This document shows positions 54,438-63,401 of a DNA stretch of 64,000 nucleotides, one piece after another (the stretch's first letter is position 1; each line of letters opens with the position of its first letter). The stretch is from Aquincola tertiaricarbonis (GTDB lineage Bacteria > Pseudomonadota > Gammaproteobacteria > Burkholderiales > Burkholderiaceae_C), in assembly GCF_023573145.1 (NCBI RefSeq), contig NZ_CP097635.1:2046001-2110000 (forward strand), in the 5' to 3' direction. The position numbers and the translations under genes were made by a program. The notes beneath the pieces are model-generated. The model saw only the letters and a list, made by a program, of their open reading frames with translations, did no database searches and was not told the origin of the DNA.

Positions 54438-56141
54438 CTAGAAGCGAAGGCTGGCCTGCAGCCACACGCGGTTGCGCTGCAGGCTGCCGTCCTGGTCGCG
54501 GCCGGTGATGGCGTTGGCGCTGGGGTTGTGCCCGTCACGCCGCGCCCAGGTGAGCTTGAGCACGGTGTCCTGCGGGCCGCTCCAGGCGACGGAGGCGCCG
54601 TAGCCCTGGAGGCGGGTGCTGGCGCTGGCCACGGCGGCATGGCCGGTGGCCCGACCCCAGTCGTAGAAGCCGCTGATCGCCACATCGGGGTGGACCCGCC
54701 AGCGCAATTCGGCGGTGGCCAGCTGGCCCTGGTTGCCACTGCCTTCGTTCACCGGGTAGGCGCGCACACCGCCAGGACCGCCGAGGTAGAAGCGTTCCGA
54801 GGAGTCGAGGTGGCGGCTGCCGAACTGCCCGCTCACCGACGCCAGCAGCGACAACGCGGGCGTGAACGTCTGCTCACGTGCTGCGGCGTAGTGCAGCTTG
54901 CCGTAGCGGCCGCCGGTGGCGGGGTCTTCACCCGCCTCCCGCTGCCCCTGATCCACCCGGCCGCGTGTCCAGGTGATTCCATAGCTGTTGGCTCCCCCGC
55001 CGCCCAGCGTGTCGTACAGGTTGCCGGTCAGGCCGAGCCGCAGGCTGCGCACGCCGTAGCGCGACTGGGTGGCGCCATTGGCCCGGTTGCGGAAGCGCTT
55101 GTCGTCGGCAGCCGCGGTGAGGTAGAGGTTGCGCAAGCGCGAACGCAGCAGCGGGTAACTGGCATCCACACCCACGCTGGTGGAAGCGCCCTCGGCATGC
55201 AGGGCGGCGAATTCGCGCGCCACCACGTCATACCGCAGTTGTGAGGCATGGGCACCGAGGCGCCAGCCATCGCTGCCCACCGGCAGGCTCCAGCCCAGGC
55301 GGCCATAGTCCGTGCCGCTGCCGTGCAGCAGATCGAGCCGCAGGCGGTCGCCCAGGCGCAGGGGGCTGTGCAGCGTGGCGGCCAGCGTGACGCGGCGGCT
55401 GCCTGTGCTGCGGGCACCGTGGTTGTCGATGCCGGCCTCGGCCTCGAGCAACGGCCCGTCACGCAGGCGCAGCGCCAGGGCGGTCTGGTTGTCCTGTGCG
55501 CCGGGTGCCAGTGCTGCCGTGGCCGACACGCCGGGCAGGTCGTCGACCAGCAGCAGTGCGCGGTCCAGCGCGTTGGCGTTGAGGGGCGCGCCCGTGGGCT
55601 GCTGCGCTTCGACGATGCGCAGCGCCATGGCCGGATCGATGCGGCTGGGGGGCTCACCTTCGAGCTGCGCGCCGGCGAACACCGCTTCGGCGACGTGGAT
55701 GGTGATGGTGCCTTCGGTCACGTCCTGCGTGGGCAGGTAGGCGTGCACGATCCAGCCCGCGTTGCGGTAAGTGGTGGCCACCGCCTGCGTGGCTTGCTGC
55801 AGGTCGGCAAAGCCGATGGGGCGGTTCAGCCAGCCCCGCACCACGGGTTGCAGCTGCGCGTCAGCCAGCAGGGTGTTGCCGGTGAAGCGGAATGCCTTGG
55901 CGCTGAGGGTGACGCCCTCCGGCAGTTGCAGGGGCTTGGGCGGCGCAGTCGGCAGCGGGTCGGCACTGGGGGGCAGCGCCGGACGCACCTGGCCTTCGAT
56001 CTGCTGGCGCAAGGCGCCTGCGTCGGGCGGGGTCTGGGCGCGCGTGGCGTCAACCGGCAGGCACGCTGCGAGCAGCGCGACGATCAGGCCGGCACAACGC
56101 CGGTGCAATGGTGCGGTCAATGGACAAACCCTTTTCTGCAT
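54438..56141 (-). CDS. two-partner secretion outer-membrane transporter (TpsB, ShlB/FhaC/HecB family)
   Basis: Outer-membrane barrel of 567 residues that exports the TpsA protein. Signal peptide to about residue 36 (cleavage near ATRAQ); Pro-rich linker; POTRA domain 1 with FRFTGNTLLADAQLQPVVRG and TYRNAGWIVHAYLPTQDVTE; POTRA 2 region around NALDRALLLVDDLPGVSATA; then a 16-stranded barrel with the conserved segment ERFYLGGPGGVRAYP (the VRGY-type motif) and a C-terminal aromatic LQASLRF. ATG at 56141 has no strong ribosome-binding site; a GTG at 56174 is possible. tpsA begins 62 bp downstream. Confidence 0.9.
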   Translation of the reverse strand: MQKRVCPLTAPLHRRCAGLIVALLAACLPVDATRAQTPPDAGALRQQIEGQVRPALPPSADPLPTAPPKPLQLPEGVTLSAKAFRFTGNTLLADAQLQPVVRGWLNRPIGFADLQQATQAVATTYRNAGWIVHAYLPTQDVTEGTITIHVAEAVFAGAQLEGEPPSRIDPAMALRIVEAQQPTGAPLNANALDRALLLVDDLPGVSATAALAPGAQDNQTALALRLRDGPLLEAEAGIDNHGARSTGSRRVTLAATLHSPLRLGDRLRLDLLHGSGTDYGRLGWSLPVGSDGWRLGAHASQLRYDVVAREFAALHAEGASTSVGVDASYPLLRSRLRNLYLTAAADDKRFRNRANGATQSRYGVRSLRLGLTGNLYDTLGGGGANSYGITWTRGRVDQGQREAGEDPATGGRYGKLHYAAAREQTFTPALSLLASVSGQFGSRHLDSSERFYLGGPGGVRAYPVNEGSGNQGQLATAELRWRVHPDVAISGFYDWGRATGHAAVASASTRLQGYGASVAWSGPQDTVLKLTWARRDGHNPSANAITGRDQDGSLQRNRVWLQASLRF

Positions 56142-56237
56142 GACCGCGCGATGGCATGGCTCTTGGCGGGCCACGGGTGCACGCCGGCACCGTGGGGGTC
56201 ATGTCGCGCTCAATGTAAAAAGAGGTTTGTCGGCTAT

Positions 56238-56253
56238 CTAAAGTTACCTAAAG
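56238..56253. promoter_or_regulatory. direct repeat CTAAAG-N4-CTAAAG upstream of tpsB, candidate response-regulator site
   Basis: CTAAAG at 56238 and 56248 gives a 10-bp period, the spacing of tandem OmpR/PhoB-type half-sites. In tpsB orientation it reads CTTTAG-N4-CTTTAG, about 100 bp upstream of the ATG, and is followed by a possible -10 box (TACATT, about 56216-56221) with no good -35 box, as expected when a regulator replaces it. The response regulator gene ends 36 bp away on the other side. Confidence 0.5.
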
Positions 56254-56289
56254 CATCCTGGTGAACGAGGCAATACCCTGAAAGCGGGG

Positions 56290-57045
56290 TCATCCGGTGA
56301 TGGTCAGCGGCACGCAAAGCCGGTATCCGTGCCCGCGCACGGCCTGCAGTGCCGGCCGCGCGGCACCGGCGTCATGCAGCTTGTGCCGCAGCTGGCTGAT
56401 GCGCACATCGAGTGTGGCGCGCTCGTCGAGGCGGTTGTCCAGGCCCATGTGTGTCGCAACCTGCCAGCGACTGAGGGTCTGCGTCTCGGCCTGGGCCAGC
56501 GCCGCCAGCAAGGTGGTCTCGGCCCGCGTGAGCGCGACGGCCGTGTTGGCTCCCTGGAGGCGTTGCTGGCGCACATCGAGCCGCAAGCCGTCGGCATCGG
56601 GCGCCGCGGGGCGCAAGCGATGTCCCAGCGCCAGCACGGCGGCCAGCAGTTCGTCCGGGTCCACGGGTTTGGGCAGGTAGATGTCGGCCCCGCTGCCATA
56701 ACCGGTGACGCGGTCGCCGATCCGGGTGCGGGCCGTGGTCATGACGATGCCGACCGACGGGCGCGCTGCGCGCAGGCGCCGGGCCAGCACAAAACCGTCT
56801 TCGCCCGGCAGCCCCACATCGATCACGTACAGGTCGGGCAGGGTGGCCAGCAACAGGGTGTCCACGTCCTCGGCGCAGACAACGCCCACCGCTCGGTGGC
56901 CATGGCCATTGAGCATGGCCACCGTGGCTTCTCGCAGCAGATCGTGATCTTCGACGACGACGATGCGCAGCGGGACGGCGCCGGCCTGGCCTTGGGTGCC
57001 TGCGCCCAGCGGCGCAGCGTCATGGTCACTCAGGCCGGCAGCCAC
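56290..57045 (-). CDS. response regulator, OmpR-like (receiver + winged helix)
   Basis: Regulator of 251 residues. The receiver domain begins LRIVVVEDHDLLREATVAML with acidic pocket E32/D33 and phospho-acceptor D76 (YVIDVGLPGEDG); a conserved Lys appears in YLPKPVDPDELL. The C-terminal DNA-binding domain shows TLDVRISQLRHKLHDAG and AVRGHGYRLCVP, of the OmpR/PhoB type. No ATG exists near the N-terminus; the GTG at 57045 gives a 16-bp overlap with the kinase gene and is the best choice. It lies between its kinase and tpsBA, all on one strand, so control of the secretion system is likely. Confidence 0.85.
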   Translation of the reverse strand: MAAGLSDHDAAPLGAGTQGQAGAVPLRIVVVEDHDLLREATVAMLNGHGHRAVGVVCAEDVDTLLLATLPDLYVIDVGLPGEDGFVLARRLRAARPSVGIVMTTARTRIGDRVTGYGSGADIYLPKPVDPDELLAAVLALGHRLRPAAPDADGLRLDVRQQRLQGANTAVALTRAETTLLAALAQAETQTLSRWQVATHMGLDNRLDERATLDVRISQLRHKLHDAGAARPALQAVRGHGYRLCVPLTITG

Positions 57046-58916
57046 AGGCGGAACCGGATCTGCTCCGGCGTGGGTTGGTAGCGGATGTGGCCTTGCAGCC
57101 GCTGCACCAGGCCCGCCACGAGGTACAGCCCCAGGCCCGAGCCGGTGCTGCGGCGCGCGAAGGGGTGGCGGTAGTACTTGGTGAAAAGCTGTGCCGCATC
57201 GGGCCAGCCGGCGGCGCCTGGCAGGTTGGCCACGTCCACGGCAAATCCGGCCCGTGGATGGGCCGGGTCCTGCGAGTCGTCCTGCGGGGTCAGGGACACC
57301 TGCACGGTGCTGTCGGCAGGGCTGTACTTGCAGGCGTTGTCGATCAGGTTGCCCAGGATGATGCGCAGCCATTGCGGGTCGGCGCGTACCGTCGCTGAGC
57401 CGGGCGCAGACCTGTCGGCGTACGACAGCGCAAGCCGCTGGGTGTCCAGCCGGGCGCTGGCCAGCTCCAGCAGCGTCTGCCACAGATCGCACTCGGTCCA
57501 TTGCGGCTGCAGGCCTTCACCGTCGAGTTGGCTGGCCTGTGCGCAACGTTCCAGCAAGCCGTTCATGTCGGCCAGCGAGCGCTGCATGCTGTTGAACTGC
57601 TGGGGTGAAGGCGGGCCTTCGCCCAGCAGCATGCGCACGGTGGCCAGCGGCGTGCGCATCTCGTGCACCAGCATGCCGACCAGGCGCTCCTGTTCCTCGC
57701 GGTGCAGCCGCTCCTGCTCTGCCCGCGCCTGGGCCGCCGCCAGCGCGCCGACCGCGCGCGCCTGCATGCCGGCACGCACATTGAGCAGCACCATCATGAC
57801 CAGGCTGGACTGCAAGCCGTGCACGAACAGCGCATACATGGTCAGCGGCCCCCCCTGGAGCAGGCCCAGTTGCAGCGCTGCGGCCGACGAAAGCGCGACA
57901 AAGTTCAGCGTGCTGTACACCGCCAGCACCTGCGGTGGCAGGGTCACGGCCAGGGGCTGGTCCGGCGGGCGTCGGCGCGCCAGCATGAAGAGCACGCAGG
58001 CCAGCAGGATCAGCAGCCAGGCAATGACGATGTTGGCCTGCAGGGCGGCCGAGGCGTGGCCGACGAACTGCATCACCACCAGCAGTGGAAGCAATGCCGC
58101 CAGCCCCCGCAGAACGTGCATGCCCCAGCGCGGCACCTGGTAGCCGGCCAGCAGCGTGAGCTCGAACCAGATCGAGGCCGTGACCACCCCCACCACGAGC
58201 ACCGAGGTGAGGCGGTCGATGGCCGGTGCGGACAGCGCCGCTCCCAACACGGCGGGCCCGTACCCCAGCAGCAGGAACGCCCACGAGAACGTGGAGGCCT
58301 GCTTGACCGCGAACACCGCCATCACGCGGTCGCGCAGGTGAAACCACTGCAGCACGGCCCATGGCAGCGGGGCGCCCAGCAGCAGCAGAAACGCCCCCTG
58401 CACCCAGTCGGCGCGCCGTTCTTTCGCCTGCGCGTCTTCAGGCGACAGCGCCTGCACGCTCAGCAGCCGCGTGCTGCTGGTGGACAGGCGCAGCCAGACA
58501 TGGCGGGGCGCCTGGCCACCGGGCACGGTGAAGCGGATGGCGCGGTCACGGGTGCCGGCCTCAGGGGGGTGGCGGTCACCCCGTACCAGCACCTGCGCCA
58601 GCAGCGGATCGTGCAAGGCGATCTCGTCGAGGTAGGTGGGCAGGATGCGCAGCACGGTCGACCCCGGGGCCGGTGCCAGCCGCAGCCGCACCCAGATGGC
58701 GCAGGCGCCATAACCCTGCGCCAGTACCCCCTCGTAGCGAGTGAAGTTCTCTTGCCGCAGGTCTTCGAAGCGGGTGGCCTTGGCCTGTGCGTGGCAGGGC
58801 TCTTCCCAGAACGCCGGGTCGGAGGCGCGGTCTTGCTGGGCCAGCGCCAGCGCAGGCAGCAGCACGCACCAGAGCGCGAAGAGCCGCGCCGCCGCCCGTG
58901 CCACGAGCTGGCGCAT
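57030..58916 (-). CDS. 7TMR-DISM-type sensor histidine kinase
   Basis: Inner-membrane kinase of 628 residues. ATG at 58916 opens a signal peptide (FALWCVLLPALALAQQ). The periplasmic part resembles a 7TMR-DISM extracellular domain (about residues 30-165: FWEEPCHAQA, IWVRLRLAP, HVWLRLSTSSTRLLSV). About seven helices follow (residues 180-390). The catalytic part has an H-box VGMLVHEMRTPLATV, N-box NLIDNACKYSP, and G-box GSGLGLYLVAG. Ribosome-binding sites do not decide the start: GTGs at 58970 (11 nt after GAGGAG) and 58979, and an ATG at 58955, are alternatives. Cognate of the overlapping response regulator. Confidence 0.87.
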   Translation of the reverse strand: MRQLVARAAARLFALWCVLLPALALAQQDRASDPAFWEEPCHAQAKATRFEDLRQENFTRYEGVLAQGYGACAIWVRLRLAPAPGSTVLRILPTYLDEIALHDPLLAQVLVRGDRHPPEAGTRDRAIRFTVPGGQAPRHVWLRLSTSSTRLLSVQALSPEDAQAKERRADWVQGAFLLLLGAPLPWAVLQWFHLRDRVMAVFAVKQASTFSWAFLLLGYGPAVLGAALSAPAIDRLTSVLVVGVVTASIWFELTLLAGYQVPRWGMHVLRGLAALLPLLVVMQFVGHASAALQANIVIAWLLILLACVLFMLARRRPPDQPLAVTLPPQVLAVYSTLNFVALSSAAALQLGLLQGGPLTMYALFVHGLQSSLVMMVLLNVRAGMQARAVGALAAAQARAEQERLHREEQERLVGMLVHEMRTPLATVRMLLGEGPPSPQQFNSMQRSLADMNGLLERCAQASQLDGEGLQPQWTECDLWQTLLELASARLDTQRLALSYADRSAPGSATVRADPQWLRIILGNLIDNACKYSPADSTVQVSLTPQDDSQDPAHPRAGFAVDVANLPGAAGWPDAAQLFTKYYRHPFARRSTGSGLGLYLVAGLVQRLQGHIRYQPTPEQIRFRLWLPA

Positions 58917-59091
58917 CGACCGCTTGTCCGCGGCCAACCCGTTCACCCCCGCCATCGCATTCGACGTCACGCTGCCCACCGCTCCTCAAGGTCATACTCT
59001 TCCAGCTCAAGCTGTACTGCATGCCCATGACCTTGCCGGTCGGCTGGCCCGCGATGCTACCCGCTGCGCCGGCGGTGGCGGGCGCAGCCGC

Positions 59092-60447
59092 TCAAGCTGC
59101 AGCGCCCAGGCGTCTTGCAGCCCCCGCCAGCCCGCTGAAGATGCTGGCGGCCACCCGCTGCGGGAACCACGCCGGCAACTGCCCCTGCACCGCGGCGATG
59201 ACGGCCGGGGTGCGGGCCACCAGCTCGTCGATCAGCGCCTCCACGCCCCGCCCGTCTTCGGTGGTGATGCCGTGGCGCATGCCTAGCGCCACCCAGTGCC
59301 GGCGGTGGATGTCGCGCATGCGCCAGTGGGCGTTCTTCGAGCGCACGGCCATGGCCATGCGTGCCCGGTGGGCTGAGATGCGGGCGGGCCCATCGCCCAG
59401 CACCGGGTAGGCCGACAGCACGTCGTACAGCGGCGTCAGCTGGTAGCGGCCACCAGGCCGCAGGAAGAGGCTGAAGTTCTTGGCATGGCCATCGGTGGCG
59501 CACAGCATCCAGAACAACAGCTGCGCCTGGAAGAAGTGGCGCCTGTCCTGCGCCCGTTCGGTCGAGCCATCCAGCACGCCCAGGATGCGGTCCATCCCCG
59601 GTCCGCCGTCGGCCTCGTATTTGGCTTCCGGCGGCACGCCAGTGGCCTGGCACAGGTCTTCCTGGGGCAGGCGCAGCAGGCGCTGCGCGCCCCGGGGTGG
59701 CGACCTCCAACTGCGATCAAAGCGCTCGATGCCCAGCACCTTCACGTCCTCGAACTGCAGCGGGTGGCAGGTGGCCACCGGCAGGCCGAAGGCCTTCAGG
59801 ATGAGCGCGCACAGCCACTCGTTCTCCACCGAGTCGCGCAGATCGAGCCGCATGCCGCCCACCAGCCCCAGCGGCAGCTTCAGGATGTGGCTGGTGGGCG
59901 TGCTGCCGCGGGGCAGGCACCACTGGCCGCCGTGCCACAGCAGCGCGGTTTTTTCCTGGGCGCCGGCGATGGAGATGCGGAAGTCCTCGTCGTCGGTGCC
60001 GCGGCCCAGGGCCTGCGGCGTGGTGGCGCTGCGCAGCAGCTGGGCCACCTGGGCTTCGGTCAGCGGTTCGGCTTTCACGGGTGCCACGCCGTTGGAGCTC
60101 TGGTCGTCGGGCAGGATCTCCAGCGCACCCACGCAGTCGCGGCCGATCTCGGCCAGCAGGTCGAAAGCCGAGGTGGAGCCGACGCCGAAGCGGCGCGCCA
60201 GGCGCTCGCGGATGTCGCGGCTGTCGGGCAGCAGGTTCTCGAAGTACGCGCGCACCGCTGGGCCGCGGTGGGGTGCGTTGCCGGGCAGAAAGGGCAGGGA
60301 CAGCGACAGTGGGCGCCCGGCTTCGGACTGCAGCCAGGCCGGGTCGTACTGCAGCAGGTCGGGGGCACTGGGCGCCAGGGTCCAGCGGCCGACACGCTCC
60401 CCGTTCATCCAGAGCCCCAGCGTGCGGTGGTGCGACAGACGGCCCAT
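59092..60447 (-). CDS. hipA: HipA-family Ser/Thr kinase toxin
   Basis: Protein of 451 residues, near the 440 of E. coli HipA, which phosphorylates glutamyl-tRNA synthetase and causes persistence. N-terminal subdomain: LWMNGERVGRWTL and LPFLPGNAPHRGPAVRAYFE then NLLPDSRDIRERLARRFG. Kinase core: ISIAGAQEKTALL (phosphate loop), LGIERFDRS, and catalytic/metal motif LCATDGHAKNFSLFL, followed by YDVLSAYPVLG. Key residues look intact, so the toxin should be active. It starts 4 bp after the hipB stop. Some HipA relatives act on other targets; which one applies here is unknown. Confidence 0.92.
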   Translation of the reverse strand: MGRLSHHRTLGLWMNGERVGRWTLAPSAPDLLQYDPAWLQSEAGRPLSLSLPFLPGNAPHRGPAVRAYFENLLPDSRDIRERLARRFGVGSTSAFDLLAEIGRDCVGALEILPDDQSSNGVAPVKAEPLTEAQVAQLLRSATTPQALGRGTDDEDFRISIAGAQEKTALLWHGGQWCLPRGSTPTSHILKLPLGLVGGMRLDLRDSVENEWLCALILKAFGLPVATCHPLQFEDVKVLGIERFDRSWRSPPRGAQRLLRLPQEDLCQATGVPPEAKYEADGGPGMDRILGVLDGSTERAQDRRHFFQAQLLFWMLCATDGHAKNFSLFLRPGGRYQLTPLYDVLSAYPVLGDGPARISAHRARMAMAVRSKNAHWRMRDIHRRHWVALGMRHGITTEDGRGVEALIDELVARTPAVIAAVQGQLPAWFPQRVAASIFSGLAGAARRLGAAA

Positions 60448-60451
60448 GGCC

Positions 60452-60718
60452 CTACCAGGGAGGCGTCTCGGCCACCGACAGTGGTGCCTCGGCGTCTGGG
60501 TCGGGCTGGGTCAGCACCCATTCCACGCCCAGGATGTGCAGCAGCTTCAGCAGCCGGGCGGCGCCCACGGTGTCGGCATTGCGTTCCAGCGCCGAGTACG
60601 TTTGCTGCGTGACGCCCAGGCGCAGCGCCACCTCACGCTGCGTGAGGCCTGCCTGCTTGCGAAAGGCCTGCAGCAGCGCGGGCAGCTGGTCGGCCGTGCG
60701 AAGGTGAAACTTCTGCAT
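60452..60718 (-). CDS. hipB: HipB-family antitoxin, XRE-type DNA-binding protein
   Basis: Protein of 88 residues. Helix-turn-helix of the XRE/Cro type: ADQLPALLQAFRKQAGLTQR then EVALRLGVTQQTYSALERN. Like other HipB proteins it should neutralise HipA and repress the operon by binding operators in the promoter. ATG at 60718 lies next to two overlapping inverted repeats. The longer frame to 61285 runs through the alanine racemase gene and is not real. Confidence 0.9.
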   Translation of the reverse strand: MQKFHLRTADQLPALLQAFRKQAGLTQREVALRLGVTQQTYSALERNADTVGAARLLKLLHILGVEWVLTQPDPDAEAPLSVAETPPW

Positions 60719-60744
60719 ACAGCGTTTGATTTGTTTTCCGCGTT

Positions 60745-60775
60745 TACAGCTTTCAGGCTGTATCCACAGAATACA
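60745..60775. promoter_or_regulatory. overlapping inverted repeats in hipBA promoter, candidate HipB operators
   Basis: TACAGC-N6-GCTGTA (60745-60762) is a perfect inverted repeat, and TGTAT-N7-ATACA (60759-60775) is a second one that overlaps it by 4 bp. They fill the AT-richer 59-bp gap between alr stop and hipB start. Symmetry, spacing and position fit autoregulation by HipB. Confidence 0.6.
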
Positions 60776-60777
60776 TA

Positions 60778-61935
60778 TCAAAGGCTGTGCGTGCAAGCCT
60801 CTGCGCCCAGGTACCGCCGCGCATAGCGGCTGCCCAGGCTGGTCAGCACCTCGTAGCCGATGGTGCCGGCGGCGGCGGCCACCTCGTCCACCGTCAGCTG
60901 TTCGTCCAGCAGGTCGAGCAGGCTGCCCTCCTGCAGCGCATCCGGCGGCAGGTCGGTGGCATCCACCGTGATGGTGTCCATCGACACCTTGCCCACCAAC
61001 GGCAGCACCTGGCCGTTGAAGCGCACAGCACCGCGGTTGCTCAGGCTGCGCAGCCAGCCGTCGGCGTAGCCGGTGGCCAGGGTGGCGATGAGGGTGGGGC
61101 GCTGCGCCGTCCACGCATGGCCGTAGCCCACGCCGGTGCCGGCCGCAATGTGGCGCAGCTGCAGCACCTTGCTGCGCAGCCGCACCACCGGCCGCATCGG
61201 GTTGGGCCGGCCGGCCATCGGCGCCACGCCGTACAGCGCGGCGCCGGGGCGCAGCAGGTCGTGGTGGTAGGCGGCGCCCAGCCACACGCCCGACGAATTG
61301 GCCAGGCTGGCCGGCGCGGCCGGCAGCCGTGCGCGGGCGGCGGCAAAGCGCTGCAGCTGCTGGGCATTGGTGGGTGCCTCGGCCTGCTCGGCGCTCACCA
61401 AGTGGCTCATCACCAGCTGCAGGTCCACGCCGTCGAGCTGATGCAGGTCGGCAGCCAGGCGGTTGAACTCATCGGCCGGCATGCCCAGCCGGGCCATGCC
61501 GGTGTCCATCTGCAGCGCGGCGGGCAGCCGGCGGCCCAGGCCACGGGCCAGCGTGGTCCAGGCCCGCACCTGGGCCAGGCTGTTGAGCACCGGCACCAGG
61601 TCATGGGTCACGGCTTCCAGCTCGCTGCCGGGCAGCAGGCCGTGCATCACGAACAGCGTGGCATCGGCCGGCAGCAGCGGCCGCAGCGTGATGCCTTCGT
61701 CCAGGTGGGCGACGAAGAAGCGGCGGCAGCCGGCGGCATACAGCGCCGTGGTCACTGGCGCGGCGCCCAGGCCGTAGGCATCGGCCTTGACAACGGCCGC
61801 GCAGTCAGCGCGGCCGTGGGCCTGCTGCTTCAGCAGCCGCCAGTTGTGCACGATGGCGGCCAGGTCGACGTCCAGCCAGGCGCCGGCGTTCACCTGGGCG
61901 CGGCTGGCGGCGGGCAGGGCGGGGCGGTCATGCAT
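60778..61935 (-). CDS. alr: alanine racemase, catabolic (DadX-type by context)
   Basis: Pyridoxal-phosphate enzyme of 385 residues that interconverts L- and D-alanine. PLP-binding Lys50 lies in [10 protein letters not shown]; the catalytic Tyr is in [20 protein letters not shown] and [12 protein letters not shown] are family signatures. The ATG overlaps the dadA stop by 8 bp (ATGCATGA), so the two are one operon (dadA-alr). That order points to the catabolic racemase DadX, which feeds D-alanine to the dehydrogenase. Length 385 is slightly above the usual 355-370. Confidence 0.93.
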   Translation of the reverse strand: MHDRPALPAASRAQVNAGAWLDVDLAAIVHNWRLLKQQAHGRADCAAVVKADAYGLGAAPVTTALYAAGCRRFFVAHLDEGITLRPLLPADATLFVMHGLLPGSELEAVTHDLVPVLNSLAQVRAWTTLARGLGRRLPAALQMDTGMARLGMPADEFNRLAADLHQLDGVDLQLVMSHLVSAEQAEAPTNAQQLQRFAAARARLPAAPASLANSSGVWLGAAYHHDLLRPGAALYGVAPMAGRPNPMRPVVRLRSKVLQLRHIAAGTGVGYGHAWTAQRPTLIATLATGYADGWLRSLSNRGAVRFNGQVLPLVGKVSMDTITVDATDLPPDALQEGSLLDLLDEQLTVDEVAAAAGTIGYEVLTSLGSRYARRYLGAEACTHSL

Positions 61936-63181
61936 AGCGGTCCAGGCCCATGCCTTCCATGTCGATCTCGGGGTTCTTGCCGCTCACCAGGTCGGCCAGC
62001 ACGCGGCCAGTGCCGGCGGCCATGGTCCAGCCGAGGGTACCGTGGCCGGTGCTCAGCATCAGGTTCTGGTAGCGGCAGGCGCCCAGGATGGGCGTGCCGT
62101 CCGGCGTCATCGGGCGCAGGCCGGTCCAGAACTCGGCCTTGGCCACGTCGCTGCCACGCGGGAACAGGTCGGTCAGCACGAATTCCAGCGTGCGGCGGCG
62201 GCCGGCTTCCAGGTCGAGGTTGTAGCCCGACAGCTGCGCCGTGCCGCCCACGCGGATGCGGCTGCCCAGCCGGGTGACGGCCACCTTGTGCGTCTCGTCC
62301 ATGATGGTGGACTCGGGCGACAGCGCCGCATCGGTGATGGGCACGGTGATCGAGAAGCCCTTGACCGGGTACACCGGCAGCTGCAGCCCCAGCGGCTTGG
62401 CGATCAGCGGCGAATAGCTGCCCATGGCCAGCACATAACGGTCGGCGGTGAAGCGGCCGCGGCTGGTCTGCACGCCCGTCACTTGATTGGCCGCATGCTC
62501 GATGGCCTGTACGCTGACGCCGAACTCGAAGGTCACGCCCAAGCCACGTGCCAGCTCGGCCAGCCGCTGCGTGAACAGGAAGCAGTCGCCGGTCTCGTCG
62601 CCCGGCAGGCGCAGGGCGCCGACGAACTTGTCGGCCACGTCCTTCAACGCCGGTTCGTACTGCAGGTAGCCGGCGCGGTCCAGCAGCTGGTAGGGCACCT
62701 GGTACTGCTGCAGGATCTCCACGTCCTTGTCGGCGCCGTCCAGCTGCTTCTGGGTGCGGAACAGCTGCAGCGTGCCCTGCGTGCGCTCGTCGTAGACGAT
62801 GCCGGTGTCGGCGCGCAGCTGCTTCAGGCAGTCGCGGCTGTACTCGGCCAGCCGCACCATGCGCGCCTTGTTGATGCGGTAGCGTTCTTCGGTGCAGTTG
62901 CGCAGCATCTGCGCGCCCCAGCGCCACATGGCCGGGTCCAGCATGGGCTTGATGACCAGCGGGCTGTGCTGCATCAGCATCCACTTGATGGCCTTGATGG
63001 GCACGCCGGGGCCGGCCCAGGGGGCCGAGTAGCCGGGCGACACCTCGCCGGCATTGGCAAAGCTGGTTTCCAGCGCGGGGGCCGGCTGGCGGTCGAGCAC
63101 CGTGACTTCATGCCCGGCCTTGGCCAGGTAGTAGGCCACCGACACGCCGATGACACCGCTTCCGAGGACCAGGACCTTCAT
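61928..63181 (-). CDS. dadA: D-amino acid dehydrogenase small subunit DadA
   Basis: FAD enzyme of 417 residues that oxidises D-alanine to pyruvate and ammonia, passing electrons to the respiratory chain. The start at 63181 gives [20 protein letters not shown], the dinucleotide-binding GxGxxG. Other family text: [65 protein letters not shown] and [19 protein letters not shown]. Size equals DadA of other proteobacteria. First gene of dadA-alr. A sigma-54-like element lies about 165-180 bp upstream, next to the divergent TyrR-family gene. Confidence 0.95.
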   Translation of the reverse strand: MKVLVLGSGVIGVSVAYYLAKAGHEVTVLDRQPAPALETSFANAGEVSPGYSAPWAGPGVPIKAIKWMLMQHSPLVIKPMLDPAMWRWGAQMLRNCTEERYRINKARMVRLAEYSRDCLKQLRADTGIVYDERTQGTLQLFRTQKQLDGADKDVEILQQYQVPYQLLDRAGYLQYEPALKDVADKFVGALRLPGDETGDCFLFTQRLAELARGLGVTFEFGVSVQAIEHAANQVTGVQTSRGRFTADRYVLAMGSYSPLIAKPLGLQLPVYPVKGFSITVPITDAALSPESTIMDETHKVAVTRLGSRIRVGGTAQLSGYNLDLEAGRRRTLEFVLTDLFPRGSDVAKAEFWTGLRPMTPDGTPILGACRYQNLMLSTGHGTLGWTMAAGTGRVLADLVSGKNPEIDMEGMGLDRYA

Positions 63182-63347
63182 GGGTTGCGAACCTTTATGG
63201 TGGTAGCCGGCCATCCGGCGATGGGCAACAACAGCGCAAGCCGCGTGCCAATGGCGCTGTCATCGGTGCATCAAGCACTTGCAAGCGGCGGCGTGGCCAG
63301 CTGTATGGAAATCGTGACGATGCCTGCGACGATAGCCGCTTTTTGCG

Positions 63348-63363
63348 TGTAGATTTCGTGCCA
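63348..63363 (-). promoter_or_regulatory. candidate sigma-54 promoter for dadA
   Basis: On the minus strand the sequence reads TGGCACG-N4-CTACA. The -24 box is perfect and the spacing is right, but the -12 box has AC where GC is expected (TTGCA consensus), so it may be weak or not functional. It points toward dadA in the 220-bp gap 63182-63401, which otherwise has no obvious sigma-70 promoter. The divergent gene encodes a TyrR/PhhR-type regulator, a family that includes sigma-54 activators. Confidence 0.4.
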
Positions 63364-63401
63364 CTGTCACGTTTTCATTCCACCTTGGCGCGTCACCTTC
63401 C

